A DNA stretch of 64,000 nt, taken from Edolisoma coerulescens. Taxonomy: Eukaryota; Chordata; Aves; Passeriformes; Campephagidae. Made by a program: the position numbers and the translations under genes. Of the stretch, positions 49,641 through 63,840 are shown in pieces (the first letter of the stretch is position 1; the number at the start of each line of letters is the position of its first letter). Under the pieces are notes generated by a model. That model had not been told where the DNA came from, searched no databases, and saw only the letters and a program-made list of their open reading frames with translations. Where the stretch lies: assembly GCA_013397115.1 (NCBI GenBank), contig VWZW01004023.1:290895-354894 (forward strand), read 5' to 3'.

Positions 49641-51825
49641 GTTGAATAACATTGCAATTAACATCAGATTTTATTGTGACATGCTTATCTGAAAAATATT
49701 TATGGGTCTATATAGACAAGAAAAGCGTTGCACCATCAGGTCTGCAAGATGCACACACCAAACTTTGAACCCTGAGTTTTCAGGAGTGGCCCAACTGGGA
49801 GCCTGGACATGTTAAGGATGCTGGTGGAGGAACTGGATCTGTGAGGGAACTCTGAGGTAAAGTTGTTAACCTCTGTTCTGTGGTACTGGATGCCTGTAAA
49901 ATATTGAGAGGGCAGCCCCATCCAAGCTGGTTCACTAAGGAAATATGGCTTACAGGTCCATGATGCTAACATGACAGTCCATGGATCCATCCTATCCATT
50001 TCCCATGCTACCCAAATGTGCAGGGGGAGAGAACTGAGAACACCAGAAGCGGCTGAGAGTAAGTTTGGATGGGTGACAGGTATTGCACTGAAGGTCTGGG
50101 GGTGTTGTAGTAGTAATGATGGTAGAAAATGAAGAAGCTGAGCATTGTGATGAAGGGAGAGGAGAGGTTCATGGAAAATGTGGAGAGATCTGGTTTTGTA
50201 TATTCTAAATGACATGACAAAATCTTTGGAAGCAAGTCTTCTAAACCACTGTGTGCTTTACATTAATTACCTTCTTTCTTTACAGACCTCTAAGCTTCAT
50301 TATTTATGCATACAGTTTTTTAATTAAATAAAAGCTTAATAAACTGGCAAAGAATTAGTCCCTGTCAGTAGTATCTTCTGATCATATTTTGTTGATTTAA
50401 TAACTGGATGAGTAAATTTCCTGTGCCCAATGGTTATATACTCACACCAATTTTTATTTCCTCAAGGCATCAAGAAAGTTATAGATAAAAAAATACTCTT
50501 AGGGTCAAATATTTATTTGTTCAGGCATATTACAATCTCTTCTTTCAAGAGTATCTTTTTAAGACTATCTGAAAGATTTGCCATAATTTACTACTGAGAT
50601 AACTAGGATAAATGAAGAATACTCTTAATAATGTAATATTATCTGCCTTGTACAGGGGTTTAGACACATTAAGGTGGAGAATGAATAATTTAGTTTGAGC
50701 CATGTTACTTGATCCCAAACCCTGTAGCACAACACACATAAAAACAGTTTGTGTTGTGTTTAGTCTGTGCTTAGCCCACTTCTGACACAATATTTGCATC
50801 TGTTTTTATACCCTTAAGAAAAGAGGATTGTAAGAGTTACTTCATTGAGTTTACTGGATAAATTCAGAACTGTTTCTGAGGTCTTCCTTGCCTTAGGGTG
50901 CCTGGGTATTCATTAAAATTGTTTCTTCTTTTTTTTTTATTATTTTCTTAAAGCAAAATTATGTAATGAAAAAATCAATAAAAACAATCTTCTTACATAG
51001 CAGTATATATTTCACCCTCTAAAAGTTGGTTCTTGGGAGGCAGAATGCTTTGGTGGTTAAAGGGTAAGGATGTGAGCTCAAGCTACACTGCTCACATGGC
51101 CCTGCCCTGTGGATCGGCTGTATATTGAACTGTAGATGAAACAGGCTGTGCAAGTGTTCATTATTAGTAAAAGAAAGTCATACCTTTAAAAGTGGGTCTT
51201 CTTTCCCAAACCTGAAGTTTAATTAATGAAATAAGTAAACATGATTTCTACCTTTGTCGATGATTTCTTGGAGAGTGGCTGTGGCAATGTTACTTTATTT
51301 GGAAAAAATTTTAATGAACTAAGACAGGTTTTATATAATTGGTGTAATGTGGCAAACTATTCCTAATATTCAGTTAAAGAACCTGTAAATTCCAGTTTAT
51401 ATAAACAGGATATGAAGAAAGGGTACTACTTGTAATAGCTCTGTAGATAGATGTATCTTAGGTAAAAAAGTCAAAGACGAAGAGATGACCTTATTCAAGT
51501 TAGAAATAAAAATTCTCAAGGAATTTAGAAAAATCCAATAATTAACTTCAAAGAAGAATAACAGTATACCAATTTCACATCGGAAAATAATCACAGTTCT
51601 CATATATTAGAGTAATACATAAGATAGCAAAAAAAAAAAAGTAATTTAAGACACATATCCAACAGCCATACTTACTGATTTTTATATCCTCTATAAATCC
51701 ATATCTTATTCTGAGGATAATTAATGTCTTTAATATCTTTCACTCTCACTGTGCAAAACTCTTCTGAAACATCATTTGCAAATTGTGTTCCTACTATTAC
51801 CTTCAAATATTTTCCTTTGTTAAAA

Positions 51826-51845
51826 AAAAGAAAAGAAAAGAAAAG
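51826..51845 (+). repeat. (AAAAG)n microsatellite
   Basis: Four AAAAG units follow a poly-A stretch. Confidence 0.9.
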
Positions 51846-52783
51846 ATAACTTTCTTGTGGGAGAGAGGGAATATAATTAGTATTGAAATGAAACATCTTG
51901 CTACTGGTATTGTCCTGTGTGTATTTTTGGTCCAGAATAAAATATTGGCACTCCTCTGGTATAAAAAAGATATTTATACACAGACTTTTATTTCAGGCTG
52001 TCAAATAAGTAGCACAATGTCACCAGTTTTTAAACTGTCCTCTGCTAGAACATATGCACCTGTTACTTTATATGCAGGCATATGTGCATGTACATACACA
52101 TTCTACCATCCTCTCACACACAAATACACAAATATACATGTCCACATAAGGTCTTTAAAACATTGAATTGGGAGTTGGGTTGAAGCTATAACTTCTAACA
52201 CTAATTTTGCAAAATTTTGAGCAAGTGCTTTTGAATTTTCAAATTTTGTGTTGAAACAGAAGTTTTTGATGATAGTTTTAATAGCATGGAAAAAAGGACA
52301 CTACTTCTGTGTCTGCTACATAGGACTCTGGGCTGAGTAAATTGTTAATATAAGAATCTGAGTAAATAGTCAGTGAAACTGACACCACCTCCTTGAAATC
52401 CGAATGTATGCAGGCAATGTGCCTAGAGCATTTGCCTTGGCTCCATTCCAGTTGTTCTCATACACTACATCTAACTTCTGAATTCTAATTTTGCTTTTAG
52501 AGGGGAGTAATACAGGGAAATCAGCCAAATGCTCCTCAAAACTCTGGTACTCCTCTTGGGTTTGACCTCCTTCTTCATGGAGAGAAAAAAGAAATCATCA
52601 ACCATCAACACCTATCATCCACAACAGTAAAATGAATTATTACTTGCAAAATATTTCCATAATTTTATTCCATTTATTCCTTTATTATCAGAGTAGGTCA
52701 ACATTGTTGACCTAATTCTGAGTCACCTAATTTATCTATGCTGGAATAGATAGCTGAATAGTTGCAGTGTTAGGGGGTTTTGC

Positions 52784-52829
52784 GGGGGGGGGGGGGGGGG
52801 GGGTGGTTTNNNNNNNNNNNNNNNNNNNN
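52784..52829. other. Poly-G tract running into an assembly gap (20 N)
   Basis: A run of 20 Gs (52784-52803) is followed by TGGTTT and 20 Ns (52810-52829), then T/G-rich sequence. A typical sequencing failure at a G homopolymer, so the local length is unreliable. Confidence 0.95.
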
Positions 52830-53624
52830 TTTGTGGTTGTTTTGTTGTGTTTGTTTTTGTAGGGTTTTTCTTTTTTTTGGAAACAAACAGGCCTTATGCT
52901 ACATACTAGTCTGATCTGCCATTCACACAAGAAAGCAAACATAAAGTCTAGGTTGCAGGTAGTGGTGACTGTTGCTTTTTGATCTTAAAACCTCTGTTAT
53001 ATGCAGAGGTGACACATAACTTGCACACCTAATTTATAATCCTTTAATCCTCAAATATTTTTCTCATTCTAGGAAATTGAACGTTAGATCAATCTCTAGT
53101 CTATATTTGCTCAAATATTGTTTAGTTGACCTTTATTTCACACTTTACTTATCTGAATACTATGCTTGATGTATGTTCTTGACAAGGAGTAGCAACAGAT
53201 ACACTTATAATGGCCAGATATTCCAGACATCTTGTCACTTTCCACATAAAATGCAAAAAAAACCACAACAAAAATCATTGAGGCAGAACTACTCTTTTGT
53301 CTTCAGTGTGATATTTCAAGGTCAGAAAAGATGTTTTAATGGGGCAATTTAGCATGTAATAAATAATGCATTTGCTATTGCATGGGTTATATCTCTTCTA
53401 CTATCTAGGTTTCTGTTTGCTGTATTTTCAATCCCACCTTTCTATGAATAGCAATGTTCAAGTCTTTAAGGTGAAGATGAGTGTATAACTACATTTTCAT
53501 TTCAAAACTACCACTCATGTAAAGTATAACGTTATACTTCTCATACTGTTTTTTCATTTTTTGCTACAACATCTGAAAACAGAATATATCAAGGCAGCTT
53601 TTCACACCTTGAAAAAACCATCTA

Positions 53625-54125
53625 TATTGACAATATTTGCAGATGTGCAAATTTTGTGAGGCAGCTTTCCAGCTGGGTGGCCCACAGCATATACTGGTGC
53701 TTGGGGTTGTTCTTCTCCAGGTGAAGGACTTCGCACTTCACTGTGTTGAACTTCAGGAAGTTCCTGTCAGCTGACTTCTCCAGCCTGCTGAGGTCCCTCT
53801 GAATGTCAGGATGATCTGGCATACCAGCTTCTCCCAGTTTGACATTGTCTGCAAATTTGCTGACAGTACACTCTGCCCCATCATGTTAAATAGAAGTGGA
53901 CCCAGTGTGGATCCCTGGAATATGTGACTACTGACTGGCCTCCCGCTAGATTTGTTTTGAAATACAGCTGATCACCACCCTCTGGACCAGGCCATTCAGC
54001 CAGTTTTCAGTCCACCTCACTGTCTGCTCATGCAGAACGTACATCCATAGCTTCTCTGAGGACCCTAAAGTACTTGGAAATAGTTTCCAGGATTAGATGC
54101 TTCATCAAGCCCTAGAATTATGTCC
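53625..54125 (-). mobile_element. CR1 LINE fragment, minus orientation
   Basis: The minus frame at 53822-53622 contains the CR1 reverse transcriptase C-terminal stretch (IQRDLSRLEKSADRNFLKFN, CEVLHLEKNNPKHQY). Further CR1 sequence (CANLLTVSA-like and the GSTLGPLLFN region) follows to about 54125 with stops. Truncated at both ends. Confidence 0.92.
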
Positions 54126-55830
54126 TAATAACAAAACCTACTGGATCCAAACCAAAAATACCCTTAATTCTGCCTATTGAAAATAAACGTCTGAGTAGAC
54201 GCAAGTGAAAAAAATTACAGGCCTTGAAACAGGTGAAAGAGGGCATATTTCTTAGTAAATCATTTACAAATTCACTACAGGTGCAGCAGAACGGGGGTTC
54301 TGTTCTCTCTGTCTAGAACTGAGTTTAATTTTTTCTATGATCTATTGTAAAAATAGATCATAGAAAAACTTATCTTAGGTGCTGAATTGCTCCATAGAGG
54401 TGATTAGCTCTAGATATTTTTCATAAAAAACATTTGAGATAAGTGGGATGACTCTGGGTACAGGAATCTTGTTTACTGTTTTGAAACTTCAGCAAACTGC
54501 TTCTGATGTGACAGCTTTCCCCATTTTGAGCAGGTAATTACCAACAACATATTTAATGTCCCTTTGATGTATCATGCCAGCTATTTGAAAAGATGCATTT
54601 GTTGCTCCTTGTTTTAGGAACCCAGCCTGTTCCCACTGACTTCAGAAAAGATGGGGACAAGCTTTCCAGACCCCAGCACTGCTGACCCAAGTTGAGGTAA
54701 CATCAGTGGAAGGGTGTGACACTCTGCGTAGCAGATGCATGAGAGATGGGCAGAGGACAATGCGGTCTTTCAAGCCCAGATGTCTGATGGATTCTGAGAC
54801 TTTAACAGAAGATCTTAGACCACACTGAGCTGCACTGGGCAGCACCAACTAATCCCTGTTTCTTCTCAGTGACTTGTGTTATCTTTCACTCTGTGTTCAG
54901 TAGCTCTTGTCTCAGGACAAGACTGTCCTTTGCATCAATCTGTGGAGTACCTGATAATTCCCAGAGGATCTCCCAGTCAATAAGGATGCACCCACTTCTT
55001 TTTTCCTTTATAAAATACATTGTGAGTAGTCTATAATGTGTAGGCATTTTTATTTTCTGACACAGCTGGCAATTTTATACCTGGTAGTCACTCTGTCACG
55101 TTCCAGAATAATACTGAAGCTTATCTATGTAAGCAAATATCTGGTCAAAAATTTGAACGGCAAAATGAAAAGTTACTCTTAACCACACTTACACATTACC
55201 ACTTGTCTTGCCTGAGATTTGTTGCATTTACTGTTGCAAAGACTTTTCAAAACACATTAGTTAAATGGAGCTGAAAATCATTCATGCATATTTTATGGAA
55301 TAAATTTCAGATATATCTCCAGTTGTAAGTTATAAAACATGTCTTTGCCTGGGCTATTAAAATATTCTGCCCCATTTAAAAAAGCCACATAATGAAACTG
55401 ATGTGCTGTAATTATTTTACAATTCTTATTAACATAAAGTATTTTAGCACAAAATGCATTTTGAAATTTTTTATGCATAAATTCTAGCACTTCTGTTCAA
55501 TTCTTCTCAGCAAATACAGAAATAAAGTTATATAGAGTTATCTAAAACTGGGAAAAAATAGGAGAATTTTAATTTTTTTTAACAGCCATGGAGACTTTTG
55601 CCATATTTGCAAAAATTAAAGAGCATAAGCTAAATACAGCTAGGCTGCTTTGAGTAGAGAAAAGCAAGACAAAATCATACAATGAAAAATACCATGTTCA
55701 AAGTCTATATAACAGATTTTTCAAGTTTCTGTTATAGAGAAAAGCAAGATTTTAGTGTGTTTAATGTGTCTTAAACTGCCATCTTATGTGATGGAGAAAG
55801 TAGTTTGCTGACAGTGAAGAGGAGCTCATG
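54126..55830. other. Intergenic sequence
   Basis: AT-rich. Apart from the 17-bp hairpin at 54330-54368, nothing was recognised. Confidence 0.5.
54330..54368. other. 17-bp perfect hairpin
   Basis: TTTTTCTATGATCTATT (54330-54346) pairs exactly with AATAGATCATAGAAAAA (54352-54368) across a 5-base loop. AT-rich; function unknown. Confidence 0.7.
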
Positions 55831-55839
55831 ATCCTCAGG

Positions 55840-56600
55840 AAGAACTTTTATCAGTTCTGTTCTTTAACTTGCAAAATCACAGGGAGATTTGTGTGCCCTA
55901 TCATCATAATTTTTAAGGCCCCAAAAAACTTCCTCAACAAGACTTTTAAAAGGCCTTACAGTAGTTCATGTATGCTGAATCACATGTACGGGAGAAACAC
56001 CAACAAGGTGTTCTCAAGAGGTCAAAAAACCAAAAAAAACTTTACTGGCAACTTTAGAAAATCAAAGCACTTTGACACAAGGTTTAGAGCAGCGTTCAGT
56101 CAAGGTAAAACATGTCCCAAAGCATTAGCTTAGTCCAAGCAACTTAGCAAACTCTAAGCCTGGTTGATTTTAAGTTATTCAAAAAATCCAAGGAAAAGGA
56201 ATTAAAAGAAGAAAAACAGAAAAGGCATACAAAAGAACAAACATAACTACCATTCCTGGTTCCAGCAGCATCCAGCTGACAGAAATTCCAAAAAGAGATA
56301 GGATCAAATCACATGCTCTCCTTCTGTCTTGCTCTAAATATCCCAGGCCCTCCTGGGCCCATCCCCCGGGTGGGACTTCTGGTCATTTGGCCACTCAGGA
56401 GCTGGGTTGGGGCTCCGGAGGCGGGTGTGGAGCATTGCCTTTGGTGTGCCAGGGATTAGTGGCCACTGCAGGGCTGGGACAGAGGCTCAGGAGGGTGGGG
56501 TGTGCAGGGCAGGGCATTGCCTCACCAGTGCAAGGCCTGACCTGCCCCTTCCCCCACACATGCACCCAAAATGTTTTAAGCCAGCAATCCTTCTGTGTCT
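55840..56600 (-). mobile_element. Possible LTR-type repeat, minus orientation
   Basis: Composition shifts sharply at 56340-56560, a GC-rich block in an AT-rich setting. The adjoining minus-strand text (GTAAAGTTTTTTTTGG, then GACCTCTTGAGAACACC) has the look of an avian LTR R/U5 end. No gag, pol or env frame was seen. Edges and family uncertain. Confidence 0.3.
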
Positions 56601-59600
56601 CAAATCTTTAAAACCAAAGCACCTGGCAACAAATTACATGCATTGTGATGGTGTTGGCCCTAAGTTGTTAATAATCAAGAGAAAAGAAAACGGAGCAGGA
56701 AACTCTTGATATATTTGCTGATACGAAGTGAATTAGACTATAAAACGCAAGGTCTTAGCACAAGATAAAGACTAAAATAGTTACATGGAAAGTCAAACTT
56801 AAAAACCCAGGATATTTGTTGGAATCAATGTTAACTGAAAAGCAAGACAGTAAGATGTTAATAGATAAAATAGGCAGACACACTTTAAGACAGGTAGAAT
56901 AAGAAATACTCTTCAAATCATCAGCAAACTGCTGGTTTTAGATATTGGTCAGCATTTCAAATGACTTAAGACCATGGAAAGCCTCCCTAGCCATACATCA
57001 TATTTTTCAACTTTTGCATAGCTCGAGAGATTTCTGAGAAAAATATTAAAACTAACGTGAATTAAGTGAGTGAATAAATGGAAAGTGTGCACAAGCACCG
57101 GAAGTAAAACATCAGAAAGGTTGAAAGAATAATCTGTGTTGACACCGAGGGACCCTGATCTCATGACACTATTGCCAGCACCCCATTCCTGGCAGTGAGA
57201 CTGATGAAAGCGATGCTTGTGCTGAAGTCACACAGCTTGCATTTTGATGAACCCCCAGCACAGATATCTTGTCCAATGCGGAGTCCTTGCACCCTCACAC
57301 CAGGACGATGGGGACAAGGTTGCAGCATGCCCAATTTACTGTTTCTTTTTCCCTCTAGCCTAACAGGAAAATTAACTACAAGACAATACTTCAAACACAC
57401 ATTCCAAACAAGGGAAAGCAGTGTGCTGCAACATGGTCTCAGATACATGCAATAAACCAATTTTTCAGTAAGGGGGATGCCATCACAGCCAACAACTCCT
57501 AAAGTAAAGGAAAGGTCTGTCTAAACACTAGTTCCTCATTGCCAGTCTCAGAGAGTCCCAGAGATGTGTTGACAGCCACTGCCCCCCATTCTCTGTGGGC
57601 ATACCACCCAGGAGTACATGAATGGTGCCTCTCAGTAAGTGGGTATGAGTGTGTGAGCGTATAATGAGCAAATGAATGAGTGCATAAAGTTAACTTGCTT
57701 AAAAACTTTAAAAGTAAATAAGTTACCCCTTCCTATGTTGTAGGCTCATAAAATTTGCACCTGAATAGTATGGATATAGATTAATTCATAGGCAGAATTC
57801 TGCTTAACTTTGAGTGTATGCAGACTCTATGTGAATCTGCTGAATTTACTAGGATTTTGGTCTGGATACATCTTTGTGCACATAGTGTTTACTGAAAATA
57901 AAAAGAGTTTTCTTCAAAAATTTGATTGTTTACATCAAAAGGTAATTATGATGTTATTTTTACAAATTTTGTTATTGAATATGCATCAAAAGTATGCTTC
58001 TTTCCTATACAAAGAAATTAAATTCTTTGAGTACTGAAAACCTCACAGAGTAAGTTGACTAGTTCTACTCTGGATCTGCAATAGTTTCTTCCTTTGGGTT
58101 ATTTAAAATGAATACTATTGGCTGACATAAAATTCCTCCTCTCAATACATCGGGTTTCTCTTGTAGAGGAGAAATCGCCTCTCTGAATGTTGTGTTTGAA
58201 TGAGTTGAGGGAAAAATTTGTTATCTGTACAATATGAAGGAACACTTGAGGAGCTGCCACATGTAAACAGAAATTTAGTCCTGAGTTTCTAAGATTTCCC
58301 TAAAAATAAGTGCTCTTCATGTAAATAATAATATTTAAAAAAAAATTGTTGGGTTTTTGGGTTTTGGTTTTTTTTTTTTTTTAAATTTAATGGGGGGAAA
58401 CCAAAGCTGAGGTACAATAAGAAGATTAAGAGCAATAAGCATTGATAAAATAGGTGTGTGCAATAAGTCTAAGGGAGCTCTCTTCAGCTGAGAAAGGTTT
58501 TCTGACACACCCTTCAAGGCCTGCGTGAAATGCAACAAATCTTGGGTTTGTTGATATCTGCTGAATCCCATCAACTCCAAGTAGCCTTCCCCAACCCACT
58601 GGTTACGGTGCCTTGCTTTACCGGATCCCTCATATTGCTGCATTGAAGACGAAGCCTTTTAAACCTTCTCATACCGTGCCCACAGAGCCTCTCTCTATGA
58701 AAAAACTGGTCTAGACACTAATTTCTGTTTCTGTTGTAATCTTCTGCTGACTAGACTTCACAGATTTAATACTGAAATATCTGCATAGCAAATTGTCTAC
58801 TAAAACAGGAGTTGAACAGAGTTTGGAAAATAAGATTTTTTGAATCATAAGAAGTTAAACTGTGTCTTTGGATTCTTTCCTAGCCTTGCTGGTTAATGTA
58901 GCATGGAATTTTATAGCCTGAATTAAAAATAATTATTGGAATCCTGGAAATCATATGACTTCAAGTCATATGTCTTGCAAATCAAAGCCTAATTAATTAT
59001 GCCATTAAAGAATTGTTATTGTCTAGTGACCAGCAAATGTATATTTTGAAAACCAAAACAAAATGTCCTGTAAAATGAGCTTAAATTCTATTAGTTGAAT
59101 TAAACAATTACTTATAAACTGAAAACTGATGTTTTGGCTAGTTGCTGTGAATAGTACTCCAAAACTGGATTTGTAAGCCAGCAAGCTTGCTGGCTGGGGA
59201 TGGTTGCCAGCAATAATTTTGAAACAAGAATTTGAAATAGATGTAAATAAGGTCCAAATACTGTAGACTGCCTGTTGAGGTGGGATAGAAAAAGCTACAA
59301 CATGAAGCGTAAAGTCCTTATCTACTGGTTTAGTATTTATTTTGTATAAGCACAGAAAAATTGTGCACACACTTGAGGAGATTTTGGTCAACAGATGTTT
59401 CTCAGCACTCACTATTCTAAAAACAGATTATAGCAGTCCATCCTGACCACTTAAAGACATCATTATGAGGCCTTACCTAAACTTGCATCTCTTTTGGCAG
59501 GCAGGAGTTTGCATGACTACTTTTCTACAAATGAGAGAAGATTTCCTAAGCCTGTGGTTTGTGAACCTGAACCTTCCTTTCAAAGGACTTGGCTACACAT

Positions 59601-62600
59601 ACACATGTAGAAAAAGGTAGCATGGCATATTATGACTAAATGCTTCTGTACAAAAATGTTACACTTGGAAAAACCCTGGCTCAGACTTACCAGTCTGAAG
59701 AAACTGTTGAGAAAGACAGATCATTAACATGAAAATTTAATACAATTCTTTTTTTTTTTTTAATAGGATTTTGTATGACTTTCTATGTGACTTTCTTCCT
59801 CTGCCCAGTTTCTGGGCAGTAAAGATAACCCTGTGATAATTGGATAAGAAACACTTGTTAACCCCTTTCAATGCTGTCTTCAGAAATTCCATCTTCTATT
59901 CTTCCATATTTTTCCTTATTATTAATTAGAGTATTTGGTAAAAAAGCCAGGACTGTAACTTAAATTCTGATTGGAAATCCCCTTCCTTCTACTCCAGGTA
60001 TTATTAAGAAATTTTTAAATGTTTGCTTTGGATAGAGAGAATGAGGTTGGAGGAGCTCTGATGTAGCCTGGAAATGAAAAAGTTTGGTGGGCAGTGTCCT
60101 GTATTGGTCTGTTACCAGATGGGAGGAAATTAGGAAGGAGAATGGTCTTTAGGAACAGAAGTACTACACGAATGTTGTGGTACCCCATAGAAAAGAGACA
60201 TGTTTTCTGCAGAAAGGTATATTGTACCTATGGATGAGGTGCCCTTTACTGATCTCATCTTAAGTTTCTCCTGATTATATAAATTTTTGTGTTTTCTAGA
60301 ATTTCTTCTGAAACAGAGCAGCGCAGAATCATTCCTGATCCTAGCCCCTGCTGTAAAAACACAGTCCCTGAATACTTAATGATATACTACAATTTCTGCT
60401 GTGTGATATTGAAGCTTGAGAAGGAGAAGGATAAAAATGTGTTACTTTCTTGATTGAAATTCCATTGGTGTCATCTGTAATGCCATGTCCTCAGGAAGTA
60501 ACCTATCAGTCTGCAGACTAATGCCCTTGTCACATATCAACAAGAAGTGCAGAAATTTAGTGGAATGGGACATAGAAGTAGTTTTTTGAGGATGTGGCCA
60601 TCATGTGGGACAGCTTCTTTAACATTTCAGAGGCAATTTGACCTCCATAAGTGTCCTCAACATGACTTGTCAGGTCACACTCCTTCACATTTTTATATAT
60701 CATTTACTCATTAGGCCAAAACTTGTTCTTTAAACGCAGAGTTGCTGTCTTCTTGATACGTGCTGTGCTGGTGGGATGATGAGGGTATCTCACTTCCTAC
60801 CCTAGTTGCCTGCAGGAGCCTTTGTCCTAGAATCATTCCCTTCTCTTAACCCAATAGGTGCCAGATTCCTTGGAATGAGGAATTAAAAATATCCCAAACT
60901 GTTTGCTGGTCTTAGCCAGGTGGAACATGGCATCTAGGTAATTAATATAGTAAAATGTTTCATTCACAATATCTGTCTGCAGCCCCAGTAGATCCAGATT
61001 TGTTCCATGCATGGATCAAGAAAGGAAATATAACAGGAGCAGCTGCAGCCTTTCCTTCTCTGTCTGCCAGAGGTTTATCTTGAACAGTTAAGCTGAAGTT
61101 TGATGCTCCTTTTTCACATTTTCCATACCAACATGTTAAAGAACCTCTCTGATATATCCGGGTATTAGGCCATTCATTGGGGAATAACCTGGTTGCTGTG
61201 TTGAATCATTTACTGAGAGGCTCCACAGAGAGGTCACTGTTCAGCTGTTCCTCTAGCAGTGCTCCCTGATTTCCTTCTTTGCCTCTGGCAAGATAATATC
61301 TCACAGGCAGAAAATACTTTATTCTTCACATCAGGATAATATGCACATAAATATGTATAAATATGCCATCCTTGGTGCTCAAACCATCTGTACAAGTGTC
61401 ACCACAAGAGCTGTTGGTAGCTTTTCTGCATGTCTCTTTACTTATTTACAGTCTGAATAAAGCATTGAACTGCAACGTGCCTTCTAAGTAGCAGAGCAGT
61501 GGTTACTCACTATTGCTTTGCTCTGGCCTGTTATCAACTTAGTCCTGAGACAGCAAAGCCATCTCTGGATGTACCAACTTACCAGGTGTTGCGCAACTTG
61601 CCAAGGTGTCACAAGGTATTGAAACTCATCTTTAAGGAGCCTGCTCAAACTTAGCCCATCTTTGCTGGTTGTCAATTTACAAGCAATATTGAGAGTGGGC
61701 AGTTTATAAAGAGGGGCCTTAATGAGAAGCAGGATATCACACACAGTTCCCAGAGGCATTTATAAGCCTTGATCTGGCATGATTTATGTTGAGTGTTTGT
61801 TGTATTAAGTCTGTCTCATTTGGTTTTCGGTCATCTACTGAAACTATCCCTCACATATGAAATGTACTTCTGTCACAGACTGGGCTTTTCTTAATCACAT
61901 TTTTAAATTTACCCATTTATTGTCTCTTTTTTTGTCATCTGATGTATTTACAGACTTCTTTTTATTTTTTCCATTTATTTTCCCCCTGAAAATGCTTATT
62001 TGGAGAGCAGAACATCAGCAATGATGGAATAACAGGCTTATTGACAAAGATCTCCACACTGACTCATCAATAAGTGTGTGGCTAAATAAAATCAAGAATT
62101 GCAAAAGAAGCAGTGAATATATAGCAGTTTATTTGACAGGATAAAGACCACATCCATTTGAAGTTCTACCATGTGGGATGTCTGTAGGCTTCCAAATGAC
62201 TTTTGCAATTTCTTTTCTTTATAAATTACTTGAATGGACTATAAACAAGTCAGATTGACTAGTAAGGCAATAATGAGAAGAGGAATGACTGCACATCAAG
62301 TGTCAAGAAAGTTTCGGTATCATCTTTGTATTATGGCTGATACCTAGGAAATAGAAATTATTCTACATAAAGATTCAGCTTTATTAAAAAGAAAAAAAAA
62401 CAAGAAGGAGAAAAAAAGTAACAGAGTAAAACTAACTAAGGAAATAAGGCTTTCAAAAGAGTATCTGGGAGAAAGGAATGGTGATTTTTTTTTAAGTAGC
62501 ACTTTGATTATCTAGATTATCTGAATTCCTTGATATGTCAACATATTGTATGTTCCATTAGATAAGAATCATGCTTTCACATCAGTCCTATTTCACTTAA

Positions 62601-63639
62601 AATACACAACTAAGCTTTCTTTCCCCACAGCTGCATGTTTTGATGCGTGTCTGAAAATTGAAATAATGAAAAACATGCATAAACACCTGTGCATTTTGAA
62701 ACCAGTGTCTCTCTTGTTTTTCAGAAAAACTATTCCCCAGAATTCCTGCCAGTAAAACCAATGTTTGCACATCAACCTTTGCAGCTATTTCCAACATACA
62801 GAACTTAATTCCTGGTAGGTCCCTGTCTGGAAAAAAATGGGGGAGCTGAAGCAAATGATGAAAAGTTTCCTCAATTGGCCAAATACACAATACCTATAAA
62901 CTAAAATTTATGTATACAGTACGTTTTTAAATTAAATGTTTTAAATTGTAGACTTTCCTGCAGAAATTTCAAATAGGACAGAAAAAATTCATTCTGATAT
63001 AAAAAAGGAGAAAAGAGAAAAAAAAAGTGTGTATGCAATTGTGAGATTCCCCTTTGTCAACAGAGGTGAACTTTCCTCTGTTTCCCTGTGTCAATAGCAG
63101 AACTCCTGCTATCACATAAACGACCAAGATTTCATCCCTGCACTCTGTATCTAATGGAAGGAAGCAGCAGAAGTATAAGTGAAAAATAAACAAATATAAT
63201 CTCATGCTAAAAATAATCTAACTTTCTACTAAGAAAAAGCAATGATTATTTCAATGAACACACAGATGTTTCTTTGTCCTTCTTTGGCACACCATATTTT
63301 ACAAGTTCAGGCATGAAAACCAGCTTAGAGATTTACTTGTTTGCTTTCCCAGATTTCTGATGTTTTACAGGAAAAATAAGCCATTAATAGCGGTAAGGTT
63401 TATGAAAAGCAGATATTTCAATTTCATGCTGATGGAGTTAAAAAAACATCTTTTCTACTGGCAAGTTGATGTCAAACATCTCGTAGAAGAGTTACTGAAC
63501 ATGAGGACTCATAAAAACCAGAGAAGAGAAATCTGGGAGCAATGTAAAAAGTTTTCCAAAAACTAAGAGTACTTTTTTGAGAAAAGGGAATCAATCTCTT
63601 CATATGGAAAAGGGATGAGACATAGGGGTCCTAAATTGA
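56601..63639. other. Intergenic stretch without a recognised gene
   Basis: About 7 kb. Low-complexity T runs occur near 58341-58382 and 59750-59761. Overlapping two-strand frames at 57161-57460 and a minus frame at 61759-61484 resemble no family I know and show no splice partners. Confidence 0.5.
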
Positions 63640-63840
63640 AATGGGACATTCTGACTCGACATAGTGGGGCAGGGGGCAGAGGGAATCACCTTAAGGCGAG
63701 AGCCAGGGACAGGCTGCCCAGAGCAGAGGCTGGGAAACCTTTCCCTGTAAGTTTTCAAGACCCAGCTGGAAAAGCCCTGAGCAAGTTAGTCTGAGCTCAA
63801 ATGTGACTCAGAGCAGCAGGCTGCACCAGAGAGCACCTGA
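63640..63840 (+). mobile_element. Diverged CR1-like 3' fragment
   Basis: GGGACAGGCTGCCCAGAGCA, TTCAAGACCCAGCTGGAAAA and CCCTGAGCAA follow the order of the CR1 3' region (AGGCTGCCCAGAG, then TTCAAG.CCCGCCTGGA, then CCTGAGCAA), but with much divergence and no typical tail. Confidence 0.5.

Larger units (their letters stand above)
47580..53624. other. Intergenic stretch without a recognised gene
   Basis: About 6 kb. It holds the palindrome and candidate regulatory block at 49.0-49.64 kb, a 159-codon minus frame at 50215-49736 of unknown meaning, an (AAAAG)n tract at 51826-51845, and the G-tract gap near 52.8 kb. Confidence 0.5.

Noticed and set aside
57161..57460. Overlapping 86- and 99-codon frames on opposite strands
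   Set aside because: Each is the shadow of the other at best. No recognised domain or conserved start.
60400..61760. Minus-strand stretch that reads like degraded coding sequence, including a 91-codon frame at 61759-61484
   Set aside because: No family match comes to mind, frames break often and there are no splice partners. A pseudogene cannot be argued without a search.
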